Assembly: GCA_023665505.1 (NCBI GenBank)
Contig: JAMPDU010000002.1
Location: 1-62,747 of the forward strand
Length of the DNA stretch: 62,747 bases
Reading direction: 5' to 3'
DNA from: Ruminococcus sp.
GTDB lineage: Bacteria; Bacillota; Clostridia; Oscillospirales; Ruminococcaceae
The position numbers and the translations under genes are program-made. Below, in pieces: positions 1-7,165 of this stretch. The notes under the pieces were generated by a model. It was not told the DNA's origin, ran no database searches, and saw nothing but the letters and a program-made list of their open reading frames with translations. How positions within the stretch are numbered: the first letter of the stretch is position 1; every line of letters begins with the position of its first letter.

Positions 1-1
1 A

Positions 2-1909
2 TTTATCAGGGTTGCGGCGGCGACCCCCGATATAAAGGTTGCGGATTGCGAACACAACGCCGACAGGATTATCGAGCTTATCAAACAGGCGGCGGCTGAG
101 GACGTTTCAATCGCGGTGTTCCCCGAGCTTTGCGTGACGGGGTACACCTGCGGGGACTTGTTCCTGCAAAAAACGCTTTTGGACGGCGCGAAAAAGGCTC
201 TTTTAAGAATTGCCCGGGAGACTGCGGACTGCGATTTGCTGGCGTTCGTCGGCGTTCCCTTCGAGGTTGACGGCAAGCTCTACAACTGCGCAGCGGCGGT
301 AAACAAGGGGGGAATTGTCGGGTTTGTACCCAAAAAAAATATTCCCGCTTACTCGGAATTTTACGAGGTACGGCACTTTACCCCTTGGCAGGGGGGCGTT
401 CGGGGTATTGTTTTTGACGGTGAATATATTTCGTTCGGCGACGTGATTTTCGGCAGTATTATCCCCGAGCTTGTTGTGGGCGTGGAGATTTGCGAGGACT
501 TGTGGATACCCGAGCCGCCCTCGGGCAAGCTTGCTTATCAAGGCGCGACGGTTATATGCAACCTCTCCGCCTCGGACGAAATTATCGGCAAGGGGGACTA
601 CCGCCGTCAGCTTGTGAAAAGCCAGTCGGCGCGGTGCGTGTGCGGCTATATTTACGCCGACGCGGGTATGGGGGAGTCCACCCAAGACCTTATTTTCAGC
701 GGACACAACCTTATCGCCGAAAACGGGACTGTAGTCGGCGAAAGCAAAAAATTCACCACGGGTCTGACCGTTGGGGAAATCGATTTGCAAAGGCTCATTG
801 CCGAGCGGCGGCGTATGAACACGTTCTCCGCCGACAGCTGTAGCCGTACACGGGAATTTGAAATCGGGCACTTTTTTATCACCCCGAAAGATTTGGACCT
901 GAAACGCCGTTTCCCGCCTATGCCCTTTGTGCCCGCGGACAGGCACGACCTTAACGAACGCTGCGAGGAAATTCTCACAATGCAGGCGGTGGGGCTTGCA
1001 ACCCGTCTGCGGCATATCGGGTGCAAAACCGCCGTTATCGGGCTTTCCGGGGGACTTGACAGCACCCTTGCGCTGATAGTTGCCGTCCACGCCTTTGATA
1101 TGCTGGGTCTTGACCGCAGGGGCATTATCGCGGTGACAATGCCCTGTTTCGGCACGACGAGCCGTACCAAAAGCAACGCTTGCTGCCTTGCCGAGGCGTA
1201 TGGGGCGGTACTGAAAGAAATCGACATCACGGCGGCGGTACGTCAGCATTTTGCCGACATCGGGCAAAGTACCGAAAAACTTGACGTTACCTTTGAAAAC
1301 GGTCAGGCGCGGGAGCGTACGCAGGTGCTTATGGATATTGCCAACCAAACGGGGGGTATCGTCATCGGGACGGGCGACCTGTCCGAGCTTGCTCTCGGCT
1401 GGGCGACCTATAACGGCGACCATATGTCGATGTACGGCGTGAACGCAAGCGTCCCCAAAACCTTGGTGCGGCACTTGGTTGCCTATGAGAGTAATCACAC
1501 CGACAACAAGCGGCTTTCGGAGGTTTTGGCGGACGTGCTTGCCACCCCCGTTTCCCCCGAGCTTTTGCCGCCCTCCGAGGGGGAGATTTCCCAGAAAACC
1601 GAGGATATTGTGGGACCTTATGAGCTGCACGATTTTTTCCTTTACTACTTTGTGCGGTGCGGTTTCCCGCCGAGAAAAATCCTGCGTATCGCGGAAAAGT
1701 CCTTTGAGGGTACGTACGATAAGGATACGATAAAAAAGTGGCTGACTGTGTTTATCAAGCGGTTTTTCTCCCAGCAGTTCAAGCGCTCCTGTCTGCCTGA
1801 CGCGCCTAAGGTGGGCAGCGTTACCCTTTCGCCGCGGGGCGACTGGAGAATGCCCTCGGACGCGTGCGTGCGGCTATGGCTTGAACAGTTGACGGTTGAC
1901 GGTGTATAG
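2..1909 (+). CDS. nadE: Glutamine-dependent NAD+ synthetase, 5' end cut by window
   Basis: Makes NAD+ from deamido-NAD+, ATP and glutamine-derived ammonia in the cytoplasm. The reading frame is open from base 2, so only the first few codons are missing (about 636 residues present; the family is about 640). The N-terminal nitrilase-like glutaminase domain shows the Glu (FPELCVTGY), Lys (VPKKNIPAY) and Cys (VEICEDLW) of its triad. The C-terminal synthetase has the ATP pyrophosphatase loop GLSGGLDSTLAL. The last residues (QLTVDGV) and the stop are encoded inside a heptamer repeat (1885-1920), so the C-terminus has probably been remodelled by the repeat. A terminator follows directly. Confidence 0.96.
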   Translation, partial: FIRVAAATPDIKVADCEHNADRIIELIKQAAAEDVSIAVFPELCVTGYTCGDLFLQKTLLDGAKKALLRIARETADCDLLAFVGVPFEVDGKLYNCAAAVNKGGIVGFVPKKNIPAYSEFYEVRHFTPWQGGVRGIVFDGEYISFGDVIFGSIIPELVVGVEICEDLWIPEPPSGKLAYQGATVICNLSASDEIIGKGDYRRQLVKSQSARCVCGYIYADAGMGESTQDLIFSGHNLIAENGTVVGESKKFTTGLTVGEIDLQRLIAERRRMNTFSADSCSRTREFEIGHFFITPKDLDLKRRFPPMPFVPADRHDLNERCEEILTMQAVGLATRLRHIGCKTAVIGLSGGLDSTLALIVAVHAFDMLGLDRRGIIAVTMPCFGTTSRTKSNACCLAEAYGAVLKEIDITAAVRQHFADIGQSTEKLDVTFENGQARERTQVLMDIANQTGGIVIGTGDLSELALGWATYNGDHMSMYGVNASVPKTLVRHLVAYESNHTDNKRLSEVLADVLATPVSPELLPPSEGEISQKTEDIVGPYELHDFFLYYFVRCGFPPRKILRIAEKSFEGTYDKDTIKKWLTVFIKRFFSQQFKRSCLPDAPKVGSVTLSPRGDWRMPSDACVRLWLEQLTVDGV

Positions 1910-1920
1910 TTGACAGTTAA
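1885..1920. repeat. Heptamer repeat, TTGACAG family
   Basis: About five degenerate 7-bp units (acagttg acggttg acggtgt atagttg acagtta). The repeat spans the nadE stop codon. It is the inverted counterpart of the repeat at 2498-2533 on the other side of the toxin-antitoxin module. Confidence 0.75.
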
Positions 1921-1955
1921 AGCGTATCTTTTTTTGGGGTACGCTTTTTTATTTT
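1919..1955 (+). terminator. Rho-independent terminator after nadE
   Basis: An 8-10 bp stem (1919-1928 with 1938-1947, one G-U pair) is followed by a long T-rich run. The stem sequence AAAGCGTA is shared with the hairpin at 2472-2497. Confidence 0.85.
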
Positions 1956-1969
1956 TTTTCGCAATTGTG

Positions 1970-1998
1970 TTGCAAAGCATATAAAAATGTGCTATAAT
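1970..1998 (+). promoter_or_regulatory. Sigma-A promoter of the brnT module
   Basis: TTGCAA (1970-1975), 17-bp spacer, TATAAT (1993-1998). An AGGAGA ribosome site at 2015-2020 precedes the brnT ATG at 2027. Confidence 0.75.
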
Positions 1999-2026
1999 AT
2001 AAGTAAAGAATTTTAGGAGAAACAAA

Positions 2027-2314
2027 ATGAATTTTGAATGGGACGAGGAAAAAGAACGTAAAAATATAATCAAACACGGTATAGATTTTGAAACGGCGTC
2101 GCGTGTTTTCAAGGATTTTTACCGTATTGAAAAATTTGACGAACGTCACTCGGCGAACGAGGACAGATACATAACCATTGGAGAAATCGACGGAAAAGCC
2201 GTTATCGTTATGGTTGTGTATACCGACAGGGTAAACGCGGTAAGAATAATTTCCGCAAGAAAAGCCACAAGGTTTGAAAAGGAGGAATACTATGATAATA
2301 AGAAAAACTATTGA
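2027..2314 (+). CDS. brnT: BrnT family ribonuclease toxin
   Basis: A 95-residue protein matching the BrnT pattern: an N-terminal FEWDEEKERKNIIKHGIDF segment, a central block with RYITIGEIDGK, and the closing RIISARKATRFEKEEYY. BrnT proteins have a RelE-like fold and cleave RNA to arrest growth until bound by the partner antitoxin. The gene has its own promoter and overlaps the next, antitoxin-like gene by 23 bases, with that gene's ribosome site inside brnT. The family call is firm from the motif pattern; activity here is inferred. Confidence 0.88.
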   Translation: MNFEWDEEKERKNIIKHGIDFETASRVFKDFYRIEKFDERHSANEDRYITIGEIDGKAVIVMVVYTDRVNAVRIISARKATRFEKEEYYDNKKNY

Positions 2315-2462
2315 CCTTAACAAAAGTCTTTCCGAGGAACAGGTAAAAATGCTCAAAGAGCTGGAGGACAGGGAAATAACCTTTGACGAGGACTGTCCCG
2401 AGCTTACCAAAGAGGAATTGTCAAAATTCAAAAGAGCCAAACCGCGGGAACAGACCGCGTAA
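2292..2462 (+). CDS. Short antitoxin partner of BrnT (BrnA-like position)
   Basis: A 56-residue acidic protein starting at ATG 2292 after GGAGG (2281-2285); an in-frame ATG further upstream lacks a ribosome site. It ends with DEDCPELTKEEL, a segment common in small antitoxins encoded after BrnT in Firmicutes. It lacks a clear ribbon-helix-helix domain and is shorter than classical BrnA, so the antitoxin role rests on position, overlap and acidity. It is followed by a hairpin at 2472-2497. Confidence 0.65.
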   Translation: MIIRKTIDLNKSLSEEQVKMLKELEDREITFDEDCPELTKEELSKFKRAKPREQTA

Positions 2463-2471
2463 CCAAAAAAC

Positions 2472-2497
2472 AAAGCGTACCCCAAAGGGTACGCTTT
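2472..2497. terminator. Bidirectional hairpin between brnT module and HEPN gene
   Basis: A perfect 11-bp stem (2472-2482 with 2487-2497) with a 4-base loop. It lies between convergent genes. The T-run is short, so it may be as much a repeat end as a terminator; it nearly copies the nadE terminator stem. Confidence 0.65.
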
Positions 2498-2533
2498 AAC
2501 TATAAACTGTCAACTATAAACTGTCAACTGTTA
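2498..2533. repeat. Heptamer repeat, CTGTCAA family
   Basis: Units ctataaa ctgtcaa ctataaa ctgtcaa ctgttag. The repeat runs into the stop codon and last residues (TNS) of the HEPN gene on the minus strand. It is inverted relative to 1885-1920. Confidence 0.75.
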
Positions 2534-2982
2534 GTAAGCCAATACTTCCCTTTCTTGCGGTAACTGCGGTAATCAAATTTCGTCAGCGAACAGATTTCCT
2601 CCAGCATTTCCTCGGTGGCGGAAAGAATTTCTTTGACAAGCTCCCTGCCGATTTCCTCGGGAATGTCGGCGGGGTACCGCGTTTCTATGTAGTACCTGTT
2701 AAGCAGGGTACTCTTGCCGATAAATTTTGTGAAAGACTGGTCTGTCATAGCCGCCTGTTTGCACAGCCAAGTCAGGTTGTGCCCGTCGAAGAGCTTGCGG
2801 TGCTTGTACAGCAAAAACGCTTTCAGACCCTTTTCCATAGCCTGCTGACAGTGGAAAACCACGGGCTTTGACAGCCGCTCGTCCTCCATAAGCGCCCGTG
2901 CGGACATTATATCGAGGCAAGCGTGATAAAGCCAGTCGTAATAACGCTTGCTGTCGGTGGAGTGGCTACTGTTTCTGCTCAT
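2524..2982 (-). CDS. HEPN domain protein of a HEPN/MNT pair
   Basis: A 152-residue all-alpha protein with HEPN features: an N-terminal YYDWLYHACLDIMSAR helix, FHCQQAMEKGLKAFLL, and an Arg-x5-His motif (RKLFDGH) in the position of the HEPN RNase site. HEPN proteins paired with minimal nucleotidyltransferases usually act as RNase toxins neutralised by AMPylation or binding of the partner. It overlaps the upstream MNT-like gene by 17 bases. The last three residues and the stop come from a heptamer repeat. The family call is good; toxicity is inferred. Confidence 0.8.
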   Translation of the reverse strand: MSRNSSHSTDSKRYYDWLYHACLDIMSARALMEDERLSKPVVFHCQQAMEKGLKAFLLYKHRKLFDGHNLTWLCKQAAMTDQSFTKFIGKSTLLNRYYIETRYPADIPEEIGRELVKEILSATEEMLEEICSLTKFDYRSYRKKGKYWLTNS

Positions 2983-3280
2983 ATATCAAATTCCCCTCGT
3001 TTTCAATTCTGTAGGCGAATGAAAAATCGTCGTCAAGGCACTCGTTCCACTCGCTTATGTTATAGGCGATTATGTCGCAGGGCACGGGGCAGTCGGTTTT
3101 CAGCAGGATTTCCGTCTCCAGCGAGTGCACGTCGTACCCGTCCGCCGCCACCACGCACAGCTTAAAGCGGGAAAGCTCCCCCTTTGAGTTGGTTTTAGCC
3201 GTGGCGAGAAAAATCTGCAAAGGGGAGCAGATTTTCACTATTTCCTCCGACATTTTTCTTATTATCGGGTTATTTATCAT
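2966..3280 (-). CDS. Degenerate MNT-like nucleotidyltransferase, HEPN partner
   Basis: A 104-residue protein upstream of and overlapping the HEPN gene. The ATG at 3280 is chosen because AAAGG lies about 9 bases upstream; a GTG at 3292 falls inside that site. The layout of a short helix, strand, turn and strand resembles the MNT fold. However, the Gly-Ser of the usual GSRARG motif is replaced (FLATAKTNSKG) and the metal-binding Asp-x-Asp is replaced by RFKLCVVA. It is probably catalytically dead or a distant relative. The call relies mostly on pairing with HEPN. Confidence 0.5.
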   Translation of the reverse strand: MINNPIIRKMSEEIVKICSPLQIFLATAKTNSKGELSRFKLCVVAADGYDVHSLETEILLKTDCPVPCDIIAYNISEWNECLDDDFSFAYRIENEGNLIYEQKQ

Positions 3281-3299
3281 CTTTATCAACACCTTTGAA

Positions 3300-3357
3300 T
3301 TTAATTAATAATTAATAATTAATAATTAACAATTAATAATTATTAATTATTAATTTT
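3300..3357. repeat. AT heptamer repeat (ATAATTA family)
   Basis: About eight units of the type ttaatta/ataatta/acaatta in strict 7-bp phase. They fill most of the gap between the MNT-like gene and fucO. Related tracts occur at 41763-41800, 49302-49321 and 54222-54240. Confidence 0.7.
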
Positions 3358-3361
3358 GCAA

Positions 3362-3385
3362 GGAACGGGAAACCCGTCCCCTACA
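3362..3385. repeat. REP/MITE-like half element
   Basis: A GC-rich palindrome (AACGGGAAACCCGTCCC) ending in CCCCTACA, 20 bases downstream of the fucO stop. It is a short member of the family seen complete at 57661-57724. Confidence 0.6.
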
Positions 3386-3405
3386 AAATTACAGTGTAAT
3401 ATCAA

Positions 3406-4551
3406 CTACATAAGAGATTTATAAAGCTCGGTAATTTCCTCAACGGAAGTATCTCTCGGGTTGCCGGGACGGCACGCGTCGTCAAACGCCGACTGGGCAA
3501 GGAAAGGTATATCCTCGGGCTTTACGATGTCCTTTAAGTCGGCGGGAATGCCAACGTCCTGCGAAAGCTTTTTAACCGCCTCGATAGCGGCTTTGCGGTA
3601 CTCCTCTTGGGACATACCGTCAACGCCCTTTACGCCCATTGCTCTTGCGATTTCACGGTACTTCTCCCCCGTGGCGGGAGCGTTATATTCCATAACCGTG
3701 GGCAGAATGATAGCGTTGGCAACGCCGTGGGGTGTGTCGTAAAGCGCGCCGAGGGGGTGCGCCATTGAGTGGACGATACCCAGACCGACGTTTGAGAAAC
3801 CCATGCCCGCAACATACTGACCGAGAGCCATATCCGTCCTGCCGTCGGGATTGTTTTCAACAGCGGCGCGGAGACTTCTCGCAATAATCTCAATTGCTTT
3901 CAGGTGGAACATATCGGAAAGCTCCCAAGCCGCCTTTGTGATGTAGCCCTCGATAGCGTGAGTGAGCGCGTCCATACCCGTGGCGGCGGTAAGGCTTTTC
4001 GGCATAGTCGACATCATATCGGGGTCGACGAACGCCACAACGGGAATGTCGTGGGGGTCAACGCAGACCATTTTGCGGTTCTTTTCGGTGTCGGTGATAA
4101 CATAGTTAATCGTTACCTCGGCGGCTGTTCCCGCTGTTGTGGGTACGGCGAAAATGGGCACGCACTTGTTTTTCGTGTCGGCAACGCCCTCAAGACTGCG
4201 AACGTCCGCAAAATCGGGGTTTGTGATAATTATGCCGATAGCCTTTGCGGTGTCCATGGACGAGCCGCCGCCGATAGCGATAATGCAGTCCGCCGCCGCT
4301 TTTTTGAACGCCGCAACGCCCGACTGAACGTTCTCGATAGTGGGGTTTGGCTTGATTTCGGAGTAAATGTCATAGGCAAGACCCGCGCTGTCAAGAACGT
4401 CCGTAACCTTTTTGGTCAGACCGAATTTGATAAGGTCGGGGTCGGAGCAAACGAGAGCCTTTTTAAAGCCCCTGCCGACAGCCTCGTCCTTGATAGCGGC
4501 AATTGCGCCCGCTCCGTGGTAGGAAGTTTCATTGAGGATAAATCTGTTCAT
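3406..4551 (-). CDS. fucO: Lactaldehyde reductase (propanediol oxidoreductase)
   Basis: An iron-dependent group III alcohol dehydrogenase reducing L-lactaldehyde to 1,2-propanediol with NADH. It is 381 residues (E. coli FucO is about 382) and co-linear with it: MNRFILNETSYHGAGA start, GGGSSMDTAKAIG coenzyme motif, PTTAGTAAEVTINYVITD, DALTHAIEGYIT, and HSMAHPLGA with the metal-binding histidines. A class II aldolase of FucA type is encoded nearby (6191-6880), which fits deoxy-sugar breakdown. No fucose isomerase or kinase gene is present. Start ATG 4551 follows AAAAGGAGAAG. Confidence 0.93.
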   Translation of the reverse strand: MNRFILNETSYHGAGAIAAIKDEAVGRGFKKALVCSDPDLIKFGLTKKVTDVLDSAGLAYDIYSEIKPNPTIENVQSGVAAFKKAAADCIIAIGGGSSMDTAKAIGIIITNPDFADVRSLEGVADTKNKCVPIFAVPTTAGTAAEVTINYVITDTEKNRKMVCVDPHDIPVVAFVDPDMMSTMPKSLTAATGMDALTHAIEGYITKAAWELSDMFHLKAIEIIARSLRAAVENNPDGRTDMALGQYVAGMGFSNVGLGIVHSMAHPLGALYDTPHGVANAIILPTVMEYNAPATGEKYREIARAMGVKGVDGMSQEEYRKAAIEAVKKLSQDVGIPADLKDIVKPEDIPFLAQSAFDDACRPGNPRDTSVEEITELYKSLM

Positions 4552-4639
4552 TTTAATCTTCTCCTTTTAGAATTTATTAAAAAAGCCTTTTGGCATTTTT
4601 CCTGTTAGAGTGAAATACGGGAATATTTTACTTTGTTTT

Positions 4640-4668
4640 GCAAGAAATCAAGAGGTAAGAGGCAAGAA
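4640..4668. repeat. Heptamer repeat, GAGGTAA family
   Basis: Units gaggtaa gaggcaa follow a 20-base tract (ctttgttttgcaagaaatca). The same tract plus repeat recurs at 5268-5300. Both copies sit immediately downstream of a stop codon. Confidence 0.6.
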
Positions 4669-4670
4669 TT

Positions 4671-5120
4671 TTATGGAAATCCCCTGTCGCCGACAGACCA
4701 TTCGCCGTCCCGCTTTATCATTATCCACTTCCATTCGCGGTACACTTGATTTGGATTAAATCCGCCGTCAAAATCATATTTCGGCGTTTTGAAATCCGAG
4801 CAAAGCACCATTATATCAACCCCGTATTTTTCGTGATATTCGGGATAAAAATTATTTATATAGCCGTCGCTTATATTCTCGTCGTAAACAAGCGTAAGCA
4901 TTTCACAGCCGCCGAAATTTTCAAATTCCGCAAAAACAGCCTGTTCCGCCTGTTCAAAATCATTCTGCGAAAATACCGCGCTTTCGCCTATTGAAATTTC
5001 GGCGTTTTCATATTTGCCTTTGGGCACATACGTGAGTACCCAAAGCGCGGCGTTTAAAACCAAAATCACGCCGATTATCACAAGAGGAATTTTTATTTTT
5101 GAAAATACGGCTTTGCTCAT
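4671..5120 (-). CDS. Membrane-anchored protein of unknown function
   Basis: A 149-residue protein not recognised as a named family. Residues about 10-32 form one membrane-spanning segment (IPLVIIGVILVLNAALWVL). The remainder is an acidic extracytoplasmic domain with AEQAVFAEFENF and a C-terminal IMIKRDGEWSVGDRG strand pair, resembling small NTF2-like or DUF4829-type domains in clostridia (weak guess). The start is ATG 5120 behind AAAGGAG; an in-frame TTG upstream is ignored. The gene lies between direct repeats at 4631-4668 and 5268-5300. Confidence 0.7.
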   Translation of the reverse strand: MSKAVFSKIKIPLVIIGVILVLNAALWVLTYVPKGKYENAEISIGESAVFSQNDFEQAEQAVFAEFENFGGCEMLTLVYDENISDGYINNFYPEYHEKYGVDIMVLCSDFKTPKYDFDGGFNPNQVYREWKWIMIKRDGEWSVGDRGFP

Positions 5121-5144
5121 AATCAAACTCCTTTCTACACATTT

Positions 5145-5268
5145 TGTAGGGGCGTATCCTGTATACGCCCGTTTAAAATGTGCGGAAATGTACGCGGCGG
5201 GCGGATATGGAATCCGCCCCTACGGTTGCATTTACCGCAATTTGCAGGGGACGGGCAACCCGTCCCGC
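5145..5268. repeat. Composite GC-rich palindromic repeat block
   Basis: Three successive inverted repeats: TGTAGGGGCGTAT to ATACGCCC, GGGCGGATATGGAATCCGCCC, and GGGACGGGCAACCCGTCCC. It is part of the dispersed REP/MITE-like family and fills the gap between two genes. Confidence 0.65.
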
Positions 5269-5275
5269 TTTGTTT

Positions 5276-5300
5276 TGCAAGAAATCAAGAGGCAAGAAAT
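5276..5300. repeat. Heptamer repeat, GAGGTAA family (second copy)
   Basis: A copy of the tract at 4631-4668, abutting the stop codon of the hydrolase at 5301. Confidence 0.55.
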
Positions 5301-6119
5301 TTATACCGCGCCTTGTTCCGTTTCAACACAGTTTATAAAATCCTCAATAGCCTTGTTTACATCATCGGGATTATCAACGTTTGAATTGTGCGCCGCGTTT
5401 TTTATGATTTTCAGCGGGTAATCGGTGCGCCTTGCCCATTCTTTGCAATAGCTTTGCATTTTTCCCGTTTTGTCCTTTTCTCCGAGAATTATCAGCACGG
5501 GACAGGGTATTTTCAAATCGCAGTTATCTTCGATAAAAGCGGCATATCCAATTCCCATAAGTCTGCAAAGCTCGTCTCTGCCGTAAGGCTCAAGCATTGA
5601 AAGCATATTTCCGCGCCCCTTTTCCGTAACGGAAACCTGCTTTGCAATTGCCTTTTTCATAATGCCTGCGGGGTACAGCCTTGCCAGCGGTTCAATCCGT
5701 TTCAGCCAGAAAATATCGGATTTTGAGTAGTACCCCTCGCCGAAAGGCGTTGTGTCTATACCGATAAAAGCTCCGACATTTTCGGGGTAACGCTTTATAA
5801 AGGACTGGGCGATATACCCGCCCATTGACTGCCCCGCAAGAACCGCCGCCGTCACGCCGTTTTCGTCAAAAATCTTTTTAAGAATTTCGGCAGACTTAGG
5901 ATAGGTAAAATCCGCAAACGGACGCGATTCGCCGTGAGCGGGGGCGTCCCAAGCGATTATATTGTACTTGTCCTCAAAATATTCAAACTGCCGTTCAAAC
6001 ATAGTGTGATTGGCGGTAAGACCGTGCAGAAACACCAAAACGTCTCCGCCGTTTTTCCAATTGTCCGAAACGTAATAAACGACCCTGCCGTCCGCCAAGG
6101 CAACAGTTTTTCTTGTCAT
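5301..6119 (-). CDS. Alpha/beta hydrolase
   Basis: A 272-residue cytoplasmic hydrolase of the alpha/beta fold. The oxyanion loop VFLHGLTANHTMF, the nucleophile elbow AGQSMGGY (Ser), the acid GEKDKTG and the final His (NAAHNSN) are all in family order. The substrate cannot be told from sequence; small-ester or lactone hydrolysis is typical. It lies between fucA and a membrane protein gene in the same direction, but repeats separate it from each neighbour, so co-transcription is uncertain. Confidence 0.85.
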   Translation of the reverse strand: MTRKTVALADGRVVYYVSDNWKNGGDVLVFLHGLTANHTMFERQFEYFEDKYNIIAWDAPAHGESRPFADFTYPKSAEILKKIFDENGVTAAVLAGQSMGGYIAQSFIKRYPENVGAFIGIDTTPFGEGYYSKSDIFWLKRIEPLARLYPAGIMKKAIAKQVSVTEKGRGNMLSMLEPYGRDELCRLMGIGYAAFIEDNCDLKIPCPVLIILGEKDKTGKMQSYCKEWARRTDYPLKIIKNAAHNSNVDNPDDVNKAIEDFINCVETEQGAV

Positions 6120-6132
6120 ATTTTACCTCCGT

Positions 6133-6151
6133 GGGACGGGAAACCCGTCCC
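6133..6151. repeat. REP-like palindrome
   Basis: The 19-bp near-palindrome GGGACGGGAAACCCGTCCC lies between the fucA stop and the hydrolase start. It is the core unit of the GC-rich repeat family. Confidence 0.65.
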
Positions 6152-6169
6152 TGCAAAATTTCAAAATAA

Positions 6170-6200
6170 CTGTCAACTGTACACTGTAAACTATTTACTG
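6170..6200. repeat. Heptamer repeat, CTGTCAA family
   Basis: Units ctgtcaa ctgtaca ctgtaaa ctattta ctgccat. The repeat supplies the last codons and the stop of fucA on the minus strand. Confidence 0.7.
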
Positions 6201-6880
6201 CCATGCGGGTATTTTTTGTACCCCGGGTGCTTGCCCGTAACCTTGTACTGCGCCCGCATATTGCAGAGCCTGTCTATATTCTCGCGGGAAATCTCCTGCT
6301 CGCCCCCCAGCAGGTGCGCCGTAAGGGAAATTTTCGCGAACAGCTCCAGCGTTTCCATACGGTAGTAGGCGGTGAGCAAATCCGCGCCCACCGTCAGCGC
6401 GCCGTGGTTCTGCAAAAGCATAACGTCGTGCTCCTGCAAATAGGGCGCGATAGCTTCGGGGACTTCATAGGTGGACGGCGTGCCGTAAGGGGTCACGGGG
6501 ACGCTCCCCACCGCGATAACGGACTCAATCATAGTATAGCCGTCCAGCGCGATATTAGCCACCGCGTACCCCGTAGCCGTGGGCGGGTGAGCGTGAACGA
6601 CCCCCCCGACGTCGGGGCGTTCCTCGTAACAGCGCAGGTGCATTTTAATCTCCGAGGACGGTCTGTAGCCGTCCTTCGCCTCGAGAACCTCGCCCGACCC
6701 GTTTATTTTGACGATTTTGTCGGGGGTAATAAAGCTCTTGCTTATGCCCGTGGGCGTGGCGAAAAAAGTGCCGTCCTCAAGCCGCACGGAGACGTTCCCG
6801 TCGTTGGCGGCGACCCAGCCCAACTGCCACATTTTATGGCACACATCGCACATTTGCTCTTTGATTTCCATTTCATTCAT
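6191..6880 (-). CDS. fucA: Class II aldolase, L-fuculose-phosphate aldolase type
   Basis: A zinc-dependent aldolase expected to split L-fuculose-1-phosphate into dihydroxyacetone phosphate and L-lactaldehyde, the substrate of FucO encoded nearby. It is 229 residues. NDGNVSVRL and TPTGISK bind the phosphate, VVHAHPPTATGYA carries the zinc histidines, and LLQNHGALTVGAD holds a further zinc ligand. The start is ATG 6880 behind AAAGGA; the longer frame to 6958 lacks a ribosome site and would encode promoter sequence. Rhamnulose- or ribulose-phosphate specificity cannot be excluded. Its C-terminus GSK lies in a heptamer repeat. Confidence 0.85.
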   Translation of the reverse strand: MNEMEIKEQMCDVCHKMWQLGWVAANDGNVSVRLEDGTFFATPTGISKSFITPDKIVKINGSGEVLEAKDGYRPSSEIKMHLRCYEERPDVGGVVHAHPPTATGYAVANIALDGYTMIESVIAVGSVPVTPYGTPSTYEVPEAIAPYLQEHDVMLLQNHGALTVGADLLTAYYRMETLELFAKISLTAHLLGGEQEISRENIDRLCNMRAQYKVTGKHPGYKKYPHGSK

Positions 6881-6916
6881 ATTAAAAACGTCCTTTCGTA
6901 TTTTATATTTATGTAT

Positions 6917-6945
6917 ATTATACAATATTTTTCTCAAAAAGTCTA
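6917..6945 (-). promoter_or_regulatory. Sigma-A promoter of fucA
   Basis: TAGACT (6940-6945), 17-bp spacer, TATAAT (6917-6922), about 35 bases upstream of the fucA start. Confidence 0.7.
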
Positions 6946-7088
6946 TAAATTTATGCAATTGTTAATAAAAATAATTTGGGAAAATTTTGTGCAATTTTAC
7001 CAATGCAACAACATTTATTTATGCGGTAAATTTTAAACCGCCGTATTGTACTAAATAATAATTTATCATTTTCAACACGAATTTTACA

Positions 7089-7117
7089 TTGACATATTGC
7101 AAAAAATAGTGTAATAT
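7089..7117 (+). promoter_or_regulatory. Promoter of pyruvate kinase gene
   Basis: TTGACA (7089-7094), then TAATAT (7112-7117) at 17 bp, with an alternative TATAAT at 7115-7120 at 20 bp. It lies about 50 bases upstream of the pyk ATG. Confidence 0.65.
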
Positions 7118-7165
7118 AATAGTTGGAAATTTTTTTGAAAAAATCAATGAAAAGGAATGTTGTTT

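Noticed and set aside
203..1630. A 475-codon minus-strand frame opposite nadE
   Set aside because: Shadow of the clear NadE reading frame; composition typical of antisense reading.
4560..4605. Attenuator hairpin ahead of fucO
   Set aside because: The GCC-AAAA-GGC stem is only three GC pairs plus A/T flanks, too weak to claim.
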